Virus record (IMG/VR): IMGVR_UViG_3300034374_005070
Location: 1-26,558 of that record
From: a virus
Reading direction: 5' to 3' (one strand)
Length of the DNA: 26,558 bases
A model generated the notes under the pieces. The model saw only the letters and a program-made list of their open reading frames with translations, searched no databases and was not told the origin of the DNA. The translations under genes were made by a program, and so were the position numbers. Below are positions 19,264 through 26,558 of the stretch, one piece after another (position 1 is the stretch's first letter; each line of letters begins with the position of its first letter).

Positions 19264-19407
19264 ATGCCGTTGAAAAGTGGTTACGGTAAGAAGACCGTAT
19301 CGGCGAACATCCGTTCCGAGATGAAGGCTGGCAAGCCGCAGAAGCAGGCCGTCGCCATCGCGCTGTCCAAGGCGGCCAAGTCAAAACGAAAGAAAGCGAA
19401 GAAGTGA
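19264..19407 (+). CDS. Small basic phage protein, DUF6496-like
   Basis: 47 residues; ATG follows TTTGGAGGCGACGC. The pattern GYGKKTVSANIRSEMKAGKP then QKQAVAIALSKA matches a family of very short phage/bacterial proteins (DUF6496 as I remember it). The C-terminus is a lysine-rich tail (KSKRKKAKK). It leads the head operon and ends in TGATG with the next gene. It may bind DNA or be an internal head component; role unknown. Confidence 0.7.
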   Translation: MPLKSGYGKKTVSANIRSEMKAGKPQKQAVAIALSKAAKSKRKKAKK

Positions 19408-19703
19408 TGGCGAGATCAACCGCAGACAAGGCGAAGGCCGCGGTGAAGCGTGCGGGCGTTGCGGGCGTTAATAAGCCCAAGCGCACCCCGTCGCACCCGA
19501 CCAAGAGCCACGTCGTGGTCGCGAAGAGCGGTGATCAGGTTAGGACGATACGCTTTGGCCAGCAGGGCGTGAAGGGCGCGGGATCTGCGCCCAAGACCGA
19601 AGCCGAGAAGAAGCGCCGCGCATCGTTTAAGGCGCGCCACGCGCAGAACATCGCCAAGGGCAAGATGTCGGCGGCATATTGGGCGAATAAGGAGAAGTGG
19701 TGA
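19407..19703 (+). CDS. Small basic conserved head-operon protein
   Basis: 98 residues from ATG 19407 (TGATG overlap). The N-terminal third is Lys/Ala/Pro-rich and probably disordered. The C-terminal half, VRTIRFGQQGVKGAGSAPKT then RRASFKARHAQNI and SAAYWANKEKW, is a conserved pattern I know from proteins next to terminase and portal genes. It is strongly basic, so DNA contact in the head is plausible. The exact function is unknown. Stop overlaps the next start (TGATG). Confidence 0.75.
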   Translation: MARSTADKAKAAVKRAGVAGVNKPKRTPSHPTKSHVVVAKSGDQVRTIRFGQQGVKGAGSAPKTEAEKKRRASFKARHAQNIAKGKMSAAYWANKEKW

Positions 19704-20890
19704 TGGCGACGGCCGAGCAACTACGCCGGGCGCGTGAGCGCCAGAGCATCTTCAGCGGCATCTACGACGCCGCCCGCCAGAATGCGGCTGAGCTGCAGGC
19801 GCAGGGGCGCCGCCCAGTGTGGGGCGGTTTGCTGTCAAAGGAGCCTGTCCGCGGCACCGATACCGTGCGCTGGGAGGGCAACGTCGCCGGCTTGCTCGAG
19901 CCTATGGTCCGTGCGATTGACGCGCCTGTATCGGCCATGCGTGGGCTGCTGCCGCAGGAAGACATCCCCATGGAGGCCATGGGAACGGCTGGCTTGGCTG
20001 CTACAGGTGCGCTTGGCACTACGGCGAAAAGCGCGGCGACATACGATCCTAGCACTGTAAGAATTTTTGCCGGCGCAAACGCAAAAACTGCTGATTTAGA
20101 CGCCCTTAAAAAGGCGCGTGCACTTTCAGCCAGACTAAGGTCGCCTCAAGAAATTTGGGATGAAACTGGATGGTTTAAGGGGGCTGACGGAAAATGGCGC
20201 TTTGAGATTGATGACAGTAAAGCGATTTTGCGCCAGAAAGCTGCTGACGCGCTTAACTACGGCGGTCCAGAGTATCAAACAAATTACTCTGGCGGCCTTT
20301 TGCACCAGCAGCTGCTTGGCGGCCATTACAGGGGGCAAGAATTGCCTGCGGCATATCCAAACATGTTTGGTGACATGGATTTTTCGCAGCGGCCAAGGCA
20401 AAGCGGTTCGTTTGATCTTGATACTGGGCAGATACGTGTTTCGTCACCTGACGCGAGTGAGGGATTGCCTGTTGCGCTTCACGAGCTGCAGCATGCCGTT
20501 CAGGCGCAAGAGGGCTTTGCGCCCGGCTCCAACCCTAGCTTTGAGTTAAATGAACTCTTAACTTCTCGCATGAATGAAACGCGCAGAATTTCAAATGAAA
20601 TTGACAAGAAGCAAGCTGAACTTGGTTTGTCTGGATACAGGCCAAAGCACCCAGAACTTGAGCCGCTTTATGCAGAATATGATAGGGCTGTAAATCGAGC
20701 CATATCTGACGAAGAAGCCTACCAGCAATACATTAGAACTGCTGGCGAGGTGGAGGCAAACAATGTGATGAAGCGTCGAACAATGACCGCTGAGCAGCGC
20801 CGCGCCACGCCTCCTTGGGAGACGCAAGATTTCCCATATGATGAGCAAATTGTAAGGACGCGAGAAGCACGTCGCGGCCTATTGGACTGA
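19703..20890 (+). CDS. Chimeric virion-associated protein with HExxH metalloprotease-like motif
   Basis: 395 residues; TGATG coupling with GGAGAAGTGG upstream. The first 115 residues resemble phage structural N-termini. From about residue 115 the style changes. HELQH at about 260-264, in PVALHELQHAVQAQEG, is an HExxH zinc-metalloprotease signature, and GEVEANNVMKRR then PPWETQDFP complete the domain. The pattern resembles domains of large polyvalent phage proteins. Base composition switches with it: 43 of 60 bases are G/C at 19801-19860 but only 25 at 20041-20100 and 24 at 20581-20640. A recently acquired C-terminal domain fused to a resident N-terminus is likely. The proteolytic activity is inferred. 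Confidence 0.7.
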   Translation: MATAEQLRRARERQSIFSGIYDAARQNAAELQAQGRRPVWGGLLSKEPVRGTDTVRWEGNVAGLLEPMVRAIDAPVSAMRGLLPQEDIPMEAMGTAGLAATGALGTTAKSAATYDPSTVRIFAGANAKTADLDALKKARALSARLRSPQEIWDETGWFKGADGKWRFEIDDSKAILRQKAADALNYGGPEYQTNYSGGLLHQQLLGGHYRGQELPAAYPNMFGDMDFSQRPRQSGSFDLDTGQIRVSSPDASEGLPVALHELQHAVQAQEGFAPGSNPSFELNELLTSRMNETRRISNEIDKKQAELGLSGYRPKHPELEPLYAEYDRAVNRAISDEEAYQQYIRTAGEVEANNVMKRRTMTAEQRRATPPWETQDFPYDEQIVRTREARRGLLD

Positions 20891-20904
20891 CAGGAGCCAC
20901 AATA

Positions 20905-21429
20905 ATGGCAGGCATACTCGACAAAATGGCGTTTTTCGATGCCATCCAGCGCGCAGAGAGCAGCGTCGACCCGTATACCACGAGCGAGACCAAGCCGCTG
21001 TCGCAGCTGCGCGGGAACAAGAAGGGCGCGATCGGGCCGATGCAGGTGAAGGCGCCCACGGCGGCCGACCCCGGCTACGGCGTGCCTAACATCTTCGAGA
21101 TCGCCCGCGGCTTTGGCTTTGACGTCGCCAACGAGGACATCGACACCGCGCGCATGCTGCTGCAAGACCCCGAGGTCAACCGCGCCTTTGGCGAAGCGTA
21201 TCTCGAGGGCATGCTCGGCAAGTTTGGCAACATGGACGAGGCCGCCGCTGCCTACAACTGGGGGCCGGGCGAGAAGGGCATGGGCGGCGGCGCCGCAGGC
21301 ATGCCGCAGGAGACCCGCGAATACGTGTCGAAAGTGCGCCAGTTTTACAATCAGGCGACTGGGCAGACGATGCCTGTAAACATCAGCCCGCGCCCCAAAA
21401 TGCGCCCCAAAGGACTGCTTGACCAATGA
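20905..21429 (+). CDS. Virion-associated lytic transglycosylase
   Basis: 174 residues; ATG follows CAGGAGCCACAATA. SLT/lysozyme-like fold: catalytic E18 (AIQRAESS), GAIGPMQV (42-48) and AYNWGPG (116-122), with the typical spacing to the C-terminal helix (TREYVSKVRQFYNQ). It would cut peptidoglycan glycan strands to let the tail pass during DNA entry, rather than act in lysis, because it lies among head genes. It is coupled to the portal gene by ATGA. Confidence 0.85.
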   Translation: MAGILDKMAFFDAIQRAESSVDPYTTSETKPLSQLRGNKKGAIGPMQVKAPTAADPGYGVPNIFEIARGFGFDVANEDIDTARMLLQDPEVNRAFGEAYLEGMLGKFGNMDEAAAAYNWGPGEKGMGGGAAGMPQETREYVSKVRQFYNQATGQTMPVNISPRPKMRPKGLLDQ

Positions 21430-23546
21430 AAAACGAGATCAGCGATATGATTGAGGACATCGAGGAGCAGTTCCTCGACGTCATGGATGAGGACGAGCTG
21501 CAGGGCATCGTCGGCAAAGAGATCGACGACGCCATCGATTTCATCGACAACTGGATCTCGCCAGTGCGCGCCACGGCGACGCAATACTACCGCGGCGAGC
21601 CGTTTGGCGACGAAGAAGAGGGCCGCAGCCAAGTTGTCAGCATGGACGTGCGCGACACCGTGCAGGCGATCATGCCGTCGCTGATGCGCATCTTCCACGG
21701 CTCGGAGCGCACCGTCGAGTTTGCGCCTAACGGCCCCGAAGATGTGGCGGCCGCGGAGCAGGCCACGGCATACGTGAATTTCATTATGAACCGCGACAAC
21801 GACGGCTTCTTGGTCACGCATTCGGCGTTCAAGGATGCGCTCGTTCGCAAGGTCGGCGTCATCAAGGCTTACTGGGACGACCAGACCAAGTTCGAGACGC
21901 ATGACCTGTCCGGCATCGACGACGCCGGCTTGGCCGCGATTGCCGCTGACCCCGCCGCCGAGATCGAGGTGGTGGCGTCCGAGGCGATGGGCGAGCCGCA
22001 GATTGACCCGATGACTGGCCAACTGATCCCGCCGCCGATGGTCCACAGCATCCGCGTGACTTACGTGCATCCAGATGGCCGCGTGAAGATCGAGGCCGTG
22101 CCGCCAGAGGAGTTCCTGATCTCGCGCGAAGCCAAGTCGGTTGACGAGGCCGACTTTGTCGCGCACCGCCGTATTGTTACGGTATCCGAGCTGGTGGCGA
22201 TGGGCTACGAATACGACGACGTGGCCGACTTGTCCTCGGCCCACGACGACATGAACACCAACGTGGAACGCTACACGCGGAACAGCGCGCTAACCAACGA
22301 GATGAACGAGCGCAACGACCCCGCGATGAAGAAGGTGCTTTACGTCGAGAGCTACATCCGCGTGGACTACGACAACGACGGCATCGCGGAGCTGCGCAAG
22401 ATCTGCACCGCCGGCGACGGCAAAAAGATCCTCGCCAACGAGCCGTGCGCCGTGGCACCGTTTGCCACGTTCTGCCCCGATCCCGAGCCGCACGATTTCT
22501 TCGGCATGAGTGTCGCCGACACCGTGGCCGACATTCAGCGCATCAAATCTTCGATCATGCGCAACACACTGGACAGCTTGGCCATGTCGATCCACCCCCG
22601 CGTCGCTATCGTCGAGGGCATGGTTAATGTCGACGACGTGATGAACACCGAGACAGGCGCCATCATCCGCCAGCGCGCGGCGGGCCAAGTGCAGCCGATG
22701 ACCATGCCTTTCGTTGGCCAGCAGGCATTTCCGGTGCTGCAATACATGGACGAGGTCAAAGAGGCCCGCACAGGCATCTCCAAGGCGTCTGCGGGCTTGG
22801 ATGCTGGCGCACTACAGTCAAGCACCGCATCGGCCGTGCAGGCCACTGTGAGCGCCGCTCAGCAGCACATCGAGCTGATCGCGCGCATCTTTGCCGAGAC
22901 CGGCATGAAGCGCCTGTATAAGCTGATCCTTGACATCGTGACGACGCATCAGGACCGCGAGCGCATGGTGCGCCTGTCGAACGCCTTTGTGCCGATCGAC
23001 CCGCGCGTCTGGAACACGAACATGGACGTCGTGATCAACGTGGCGCTGGGCCGCGGCACCGATCAGGAGCGCATGATGATGCTGCGCCAGATCGGCGAGA
23101 TGCAGAAAGAGGCCATGTCGACCATGGGTCAGCAGAACCCGCTGACCGACATGTCGAAGCTGGCGAACACGCTGAAGGCAATGACCGAGCTGGCTGGCTT
23201 CAAGGATGCGTCGCAATTCTGGAACGACCCAGCGCAGTTCCAGCCGCCGCCTGACGCTAACAAGCCGGACATCAACGAGCAGCTGATCCAAGTGCAGATC
23301 CAGCAGATCCAAGCCGACATCCAGAAGAAGGCGGCCGAGCTGCAACTTGAACTGCAGAAGGCGCAGATGATTGACGACCGCGAGCGCGACAAGCTGGAGG
23401 CCGACCTCTACGTCAAGGCGGAGGAGATGAAGGCCAAGTATGGCACGCAGCTCAACGTCGAGCAGATCCGCGCCAAGCTGGCCATCGACCGCGAGGTAAT
23501 GAAGGCACAGGCTGACGTGATTAAGGAGGCTGCGCGTGAAAACTAA
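21426..23546 (+). CDS. Portal protein, P22-like
   Basis: 706 residues, near the P22 portal length (about 725). ATGA coupling to the transglycosylase. The N-terminal part (FIDNWISPVRATATQYYRGE, then VVSMDVRDTVQAIMPSLMRI) and FFGMSVADTVADIQRIKSSI fit P22-type portals. The last 90 residues are a Gln/Glu/Lys-rich coiled coil (LIQVQIQQIQADIQ onward), comparable to the barrel of the P22 portal. Twelve copies form the vertex through which DNA passes. A strong ribosome site for the next gene lies within its 3' end. Confidence 0.9.
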   Translation: MKNEISDMIEDIEEQFLDVMDEDELQGIVGKEIDDAIDFIDNWISPVRATATQYYRGEPFGDEEEGRSQVVSMDVRDTVQAIMPSLMRIFHGSERTVEFAPNGPEDVAAAEQATAYVNFIMNRDNDGFLVTHSAFKDALVRKVGVIKAYWDDQTKFETHDLSGIDDAGLAAIAADPAAEIEVVASEAMGEPQIDPMTGQLIPPPMVHSIRVTYVHPDGRVKIEAVPPEEFLISREAKSVDEADFVAHRRIVTVSELVAMGYEYDDVADLSSAHDDMNTNVERYTRNSALTNEMNERNDPAMKKVLYVESYIRVDYDNDGIAELRKICTAGDGKKILANEPCAVAPFATFCPDPEPHDFFGMSVADTVADIQRIKSSIMRNTLDSLAMSIHPRVAIVEGMVNVDDVMNTETGAIIRQRAAGQVQPMTMPFVGQQAFPVLQYMDEVKEARTGISKASAGLDAGALQSSTASAVQATVSAAQQHIELIARIFAETGMKRLYKLILDIVTTHQDRERMVRLSNAFVPIDPRVWNTNMDVVINVALGRGTDQERMMMLRQIGEMQKEAMSTMGQQNPLTDMSKLANTLKAMTELAGFKDASQFWNDPAQFQPPPDANKPDINEQLIQVQIQQIQADIQKKAAELQLELQKAQMIDDRERDKLEADLYVKAEEMKAKYGTQLNVEQIRAKLAIDREVMKAQADVIKEAAREN

Positions 23547-23778
23547 GCAGCAGGTAATTGACGACGGGGAGGCGGCAAAACGCCTCCTCGAGGACACAGA
23601 TCTCAAGCGTTTCTTGGCTGAGATCGAGCAGGATTGCTGGGAGGAGTTCAAGGCTACGAACACCAGCGATAGTGGCGCCCGAGAGGCTGTCTACATGAAA
23701 CTGCGCGGCGTTGAGCTGGTTCAGCAGGCGCTGCGTGCAATGGCAGATAATGCGGCCATTGAAAAACGAGGAAAATGA
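23536..23778 (+). CDS. Small conserved protein following the portal
   Basis: 80 residues from a GTG at 23536 that follows AAGGAGGCTGCGC and overlaps the portal by 11 bases. It is helical: VIDDGEAAKRLLEDTDLKRF, then EIEQDCWEEFKATNTSDSGA and REAVYMKLRGVELVQQALRA. I recognise the pattern, an LxDxxL start and an ExW segment, from proteins directly after portals in many phages. It could be a portal partner. Function not known. Confidence 0.75.
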   Translation: MKTKQQVIDDGEAAKRLLEDTDLKRFLAEIEQDCWEEFKATNTSDSGAREAVYMKLRGVELVQQALRAMADNAAIEKRGK

Positions 23779-23787
23779 CCGCATAAT
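23759..23787 (+). promoter_or_regulatory. Candidate scaffold/coat promoter
   Basis: TTGAAA (23759-23764), 17 bases and CATAAT (23782-23787) fit sigma-70 well. However, the start near 23794 would fall in the GAGG ribosome site of the scaffold gene, so it may be fortuitous. Confidence 0.35.
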
Positions 23788-23801
23788 ATAGAGGATTTGA
23801 G

Positions 23802-24797
23802 ATGGCAGACGTCAACAACCCACAGGGGACTGACCTGTATAGCGCTCAATATGCAATCAGAGCAATGCTCGCACCCCAAGAGGACACTGCGGAAGCTACT
23901 GATGCGCTAGAGGCCGAAGGCGAAGAGATCGAAGACGATCAGGAGCCAGAGGTCGAAATGTCCGAAGCCGAAGAGGCCGAGGACGAACTCGATGACGAGT
24001 TGGACGAAGACGACGGCGACGAAGACCAATCCTTCGATCTGCTGTCGGCCACAGTTGAGGTCGATGGCGAAGAGATTACGGTTGAGGAGCTGAAGCGCGG
24101 CCACCTACGCCAGCGAGATTACACACGCAAAACTCAGGAACTCGCCGAGCTGCGCAAAGGCTTCGAGGCCGAGCAATCCGAGATTGAGCGTGAGCGTGCC
24201 CAATATGCTCAACTGTTGCCGGCCCTGCGCCAGCGCATTGAGATGGCGGCAGAGCAAGAACCCGACTGGGACACCCTGTATGACACAGACCCCCAGATGG
24301 CGGCGAGAGCAGAGCGCCAATGGCGAAAGCAGCAGGAGCAACGACAAGCCCAGCTGGAAGCCGTTGATGCTGAGCAACAGCGCCTCGCACAACTGCAACA
24401 GCAGCGAGCTGAGCAGATGCGGGTGCAATACGTTGAGCAGCAGCGCCAAGTGTTGCCTGAGTTGATCCCCGAGTGGCGTGATACGAAGGTGGCGCAGACA
24501 GAGGCCGGAAAGATCCGAGAATACCTGCTCAACGAGGGGTTCTCGGAGGATGACATTGCCGGCTTGACCAATGCAACTCTCGTCAAGGTAGCGAGGAAGG
24601 CCATGCTTTACGAAACCGGCAGCCAGAAGGCGTCAGACGCAAAAGCAAAGCCCAAGCCACCCAAGGCCAAGACCTTGAAGGCTGGATCTCGCGGCTCGCA
24701 AGCCAAGCCGAAATCGGCACGCACCCAAGCGCAACAGCAGTTGCAGAGAACTGGCCGTCTCAAGGATGCGGCGGCCGCAATCAAAACTCTCTTGTGA
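23802..24797 (+). CDS. Capsid scaffold protein
   Basis: 331 residues; ATG follows GAGGATTTGAG. The N-terminal 85 residues are very acidic, the middle is a long coiled coil rich in Gln, Glu and Arg (about 110-220), and the C-terminal 55 residues are basic (KAKPKPPKAKTLKAG). This acidic, coiled-coil, basic layout directly before the coat gene is the classic scaffold pattern. The basic end would bind coat subunits, and the scaffold would leave before packaging. No protease is encoded next to it. Confidence 0.85.
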   Translation: MADVNNPQGTDLYSAQYAIRAMLAPQEDTAEATDALEAEGEEIEDDQEPEVEMSEAEEAEDELDDELDEDDGDEDQSFDLLSATVEVDGEEITVEELKRGHLRQRDYTRKTQELAELRKGFEAEQSEIERERAQYAQLLPALRQRIEMAAEQEPDWDTLYDTDPQMAARAERQWRKQQEQRQAQLEAVDAEQQRLAQLQQQRAEQMRVQYVEQQRQVLPELIPEWRDTKVAQTEAGKIREYLLNEGFSEDDIAGLTNATLVKVARKAMLYETGSQKASDAKAKPKPPKAKTLKAGSRGSQAKPKSARTQAQQQLQRTGRLKDAAAAIKTLL

Positions 24798-24807
24798 GGA
24801 CACTTAA

Positions 24808-25761
24808 ATGGCTATCGTAACCAACACCTTCACGTCGTTCTCGGCGAAAGGCATTCGCGAAGAACTGGCGAATGTCATCAACAACATCTCCCCCGAAGAG
24901 GTGCCGCTGCAGTCGAACATCGGCTCGAAAAACGTCAGCAACACCTACTTTGAATGGCAGACCGACGATCTGGCAGCCGTCAGCACCACCGCCGTCATCG
25001 ACGGTGACGACGTTGCGTCGTTCGACGCCACCGCGGCAACCACCCGCGTAGGCAACTATGTGCAGATCCTTCGTCGCACGATGATCATCGCCGACAACTT
25101 GGCAGCACAAGATCTGGCCGGCCGCAACGACGAGGTCGCCTACCAGATCGCAAAGCGCGGCCGTGAGCTGAAGCGCGACTTGGAAGCAACTCTGTGCCTG
25201 AACAACGCCAAAGAGGCTGGCAACAGCTCCACCGCTCGTGAGACCGCAGGTCTGGGCGCGTGGATCGCGACCAACGACAACTTCGGCACTGGCGGCGCAT
25301 CGCCCACCGGCGACGGCTCGGACGCTCGCACCGACGGCACCCAGCGTGATTTCACCGAAACCATGCTGAAGGCCGCCATGCAGGCTGCCTACACCTCGGG
25401 CGGCAACCCGTCGATCCTGATGGTTGGCCCGTTCAACAAGACCCAAGTGTCGGGTTTTGCTGGCATCGCCGCACAGCGCTACATGGCGCCGTCGGATGGC
25501 CCCACCACCATCATTGGCGCGGCCGACGTTTACCTGTCGGATTTCGGCACCCTGACCGTTGTGCCTAACCGCTTCCAGCGTGAGCGCGACGCGTTCCTGC
25601 TTGACCCCGAATACGCGGCGGTTGCCTACCTGCGTCCGATCCAGAAAGTGGATCTGGCGAAAACCGGCGACGCAACCAAGGCGATGATGCTGGTGGAAGC
25701 CGGCCTCGAGGTTGGCACCGAGAAGGCCCACGGCGGCATCTTCGACCTGACCACGTCGTAA
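24808..25761 (+). CDS. Major capsid protein, SU10/DUF5309-like
   Basis: 317 residues; ATG follows GAGGACACTTAA. The pattern MAIVTNTFTSFSAKGIREEL, then NTYFEWQTDDLAA, RTMIIADNLAAQDLAGR and LSDFGTLTVVPNRFQRERDA matches the SU10 major-capsid (DUF5309) branch of HK97-fold coats. Codon bias looks stronger than elsewhere, as expected for the most abundant protein. It is followed by a strong hairpin without T-run. The SU10-type coat paired with a P22-like portal indicates a mosaic head module. Confidence 0.9.
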   Translation: MAIVTNTFTSFSAKGIREELANVINNISPEEVPLQSNIGSKNVSNTYFEWQTDDLAAVSTTAVIDGDDVASFDATAATTRVGNYVQILRRTMIIADNLAAQDLAGRNDEVAYQIAKRGRELKRDLEATLCLNNAKEAGNSSTARETAGLGAWIATNDNFGTGGASPTGDGSDARTDGTQRDFTETMLKAAMQAAYTSGGNPSILMVGPFNKTQVSGFAGIAAQRYMAPSDGPTTIIGAADVYLSDFGTLTVVPNRFQRERDAFLLDPEYAAVAYLRPIQKVDLAKTGDATKAMMLVEAGLEVGTEKAHGGIFDLTTS

Positions 25762-25769
25762 TGACGAGC

Positions 25770-25789
25770 GGGGCGGCTTCGGCCGCCCC
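25770..25789 (+). other. Strong UUCG hairpin after the coat gene
   Basis: GGGGCGGC-TTCG-GCCGCCCC is a perfect 8-bp stem but is followed by AATCAC, not by T residues. It probably protects the 3' end of the coat mRNA or attenuates read-through, so that more coat than later proteins is made. Confidence 0.75.
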
Positions 25790-25809
25790 AATCACTTTCG
25801 GAGGGGATT

Positions 25810-26112
25810 ATGAAAAAACGCCTATTCAGCCACGACGCCCAGCAGGGCATCACGAAATACTGGCACGTCAAGGACAACGGGGAATACGTCATCGAGACGG
25901 TGCAAGAGGTCGAGAAGATCGCCGACGCAAACAAGCGCGCGGCCAACGACACGCCCGACAAGTGGGGCGATGTCAACAAGGTGGCATCTATCCCGCTTTC
26001 GGTGTATTATGAGCTGAAACGTCAGGGGATTGCCGACGATCCGGCCGCCATGAAGAAATGGCTGAACGACCCCGACAACAGAGTGTTTAGGACAAGGGCA
26101 GGTCGGCTGTGA
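25810..26112 (+). CDS. Small conserved head protein following coat gene
   Basis: 100 residues; ATG follows TTCGGAGGGGATT. The sequence (RLFSHDAQQGITKYWHVKDN, then YVIETVQEVEKIADANKRAA and PLSVYYELKRQGIADDPAAM) matches a family that I have seen between coat and adaptor genes in this type of phage. It ends in RVFRTRAGRL. Possibly a head-decoration or completion protein; not established. Its stop overlaps the next GTG start. Confidence 0.8.
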   Translation: MKKRLFSHDAQQGITKYWHVKDNGEYVIETVQEVEKIADANKRAANDTPDKWGDVNKVASIPLSVYYELKRQGIADDPAAMKKWLNDPDNRVFRTRAGRL

Positions 26113-26558
26113 GCATCACCACCTACACAGAGCTAAAGTCGGCCGTCGCTGACTTTCTCAACAGACAAGACCTTGCGTCGGCAATCCCGACGTTTATTTC
26201 GTTGGCGGAGAGCAGCTTCAACCGAGACATCCGCCACTGGCGTATGGATGTGCGCATCAGCATCACGCTTGACGCGCAGTTCGTCGACCTGCCATCCGGC
26301 TGGCTTGAGACCGTGAAGATCGTAAACGCGACTGGCGAGGGGCCGCAGGAGCTGGAGCTGATCCCGCTGGCTGAGATGGACGAGCGCCGCTTTGCGTCGA
26401 ATAACACTGCCGGCGCACCGCGCTTCTACGCTATCAACGGCGGTAAGATTGAGCTGTATCCGACGCCGTCCGAGGCGTTCACGGCCAGCATCACATACGT
26501 GCAGAAGCCGACGGCGCTGTCTACATCTAACGCCTCAAACTGGCTGCTTGAGAACTTT
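26109..26558 (+). CDS. Head-tail adaptor protein (3' end outside window)
   Basis: Starts with a GTG that overlaps the preceding TGA (GTGA) and remains open to the window end, about 150 residues. The start TTYTELKSAVADFLNRQDLA, then FISLAESSFNRDIRHWRMD and ITYVQKPTALST with SNWLLENF, fits the SU10-type phage adaptor family. It should sit under the portal and continue the tail channel. It is in the expected place, after coat and small head protein. Probably about 50-80 residues are missing. Confidence 0.8.
   Translation, partial: MSITTYTELKSAVADFLNRQDLASAIPTFISLAESSFNRDIRHWRMDVRISITLDAQFVDLPSGWLETVKIVNATGEGPQELELIPLAEMDERRFASNNTAGAPRFYAINGGKIELYPTPSEAFTASITYVQKPTALSTSNASNWLLENF

Overview
The window is about 26.5 kb of a GC-rich, double-stranded DNA tailed-phage genome, starting and ending inside genes. 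It looks like a lytic podovirus-like phage of an alphaproteobacterium, probably a marine Rhodobacterales-type host. The evidence is P22-like portal and scaffold proteins, a coat protein resembling the SU10/DUF5309 family, a TerL/TerS pair, a complete lysis cassette, a GcrA/SANT-like regulator and small proteins typical of marine phages. I see no integrase, CI-type repressor, att site, tRNA or CRISPR array. Gene density is very high, with many ATGA, TAATG and GTGA stop/start overlaps, so most genes sit in translationally coupled operons. Assignments rest on motifs and remembered families; no search was run.

Layout. 1-4022 (+): end of the late region, with a protein ending in an S74 intramolecular chaperone and two probable internal or ejection virion proteins. 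4019-4204 (-): a small convergent gene. 4205-4449: a control region with a possible small RNA, a strong terminator and a tandem GTGTTAAC operator. 4450-8185 (+): an early cassette of 14 small genes, including an OB-like/winged-helix protein, a double-SANT regulator, a small membrane peptide and two related mini-HTH proteins. 8175-10519 (-): the lysis operon (two coiled-coil/TM proteins, an amidase with a C-terminal membrane helix, Rz-like and embedded Rz1-like spanins), followed by a small unknown gene and a PD-(D/E)XK nuclease. 10644-15564 (+): replication and recombination (ribbon-helix-helix protein, RuvC-like resolvase, RecB-like exonuclease, ssDNA-binding protein, TOPRIM primase-helicase, two small genes). 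No DNA polymerase is visible. 15771-18972 (+): a protein ending in an SSB-like DDIPF tip, a DUF6378-like protein, TerS and TerL. 19264-26558 (+): head genes (two small basic proteins, a chimeric HExxH protein, a transglycosylase, portal, scaffold, coat, small head protein and an adaptor cut by the window end).

The most interesting material is in the few non-coding gaps. A GTGTTAAC octamer occurs five times, all in gaps before operons, and in two places forms an 11-bp-period tandem. GGTGCGG iterons occur nine times in 146 bp at 15584-15729 and again at 19001-19073, bracketing the packaging block. The TerS-TerL gap holds dyads, repeats and a strong minus-strand G-quadruplex motif. Two terminator-ended RNAs carry exposed CCUCCC-type anti-Shine-Dalgarno loops, reminiscent of alphaproteobacterial small RNAs. 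Together these suggest a phage-specific regulatory and origin/packaging architecture, though every functional reading of these sites is inference.
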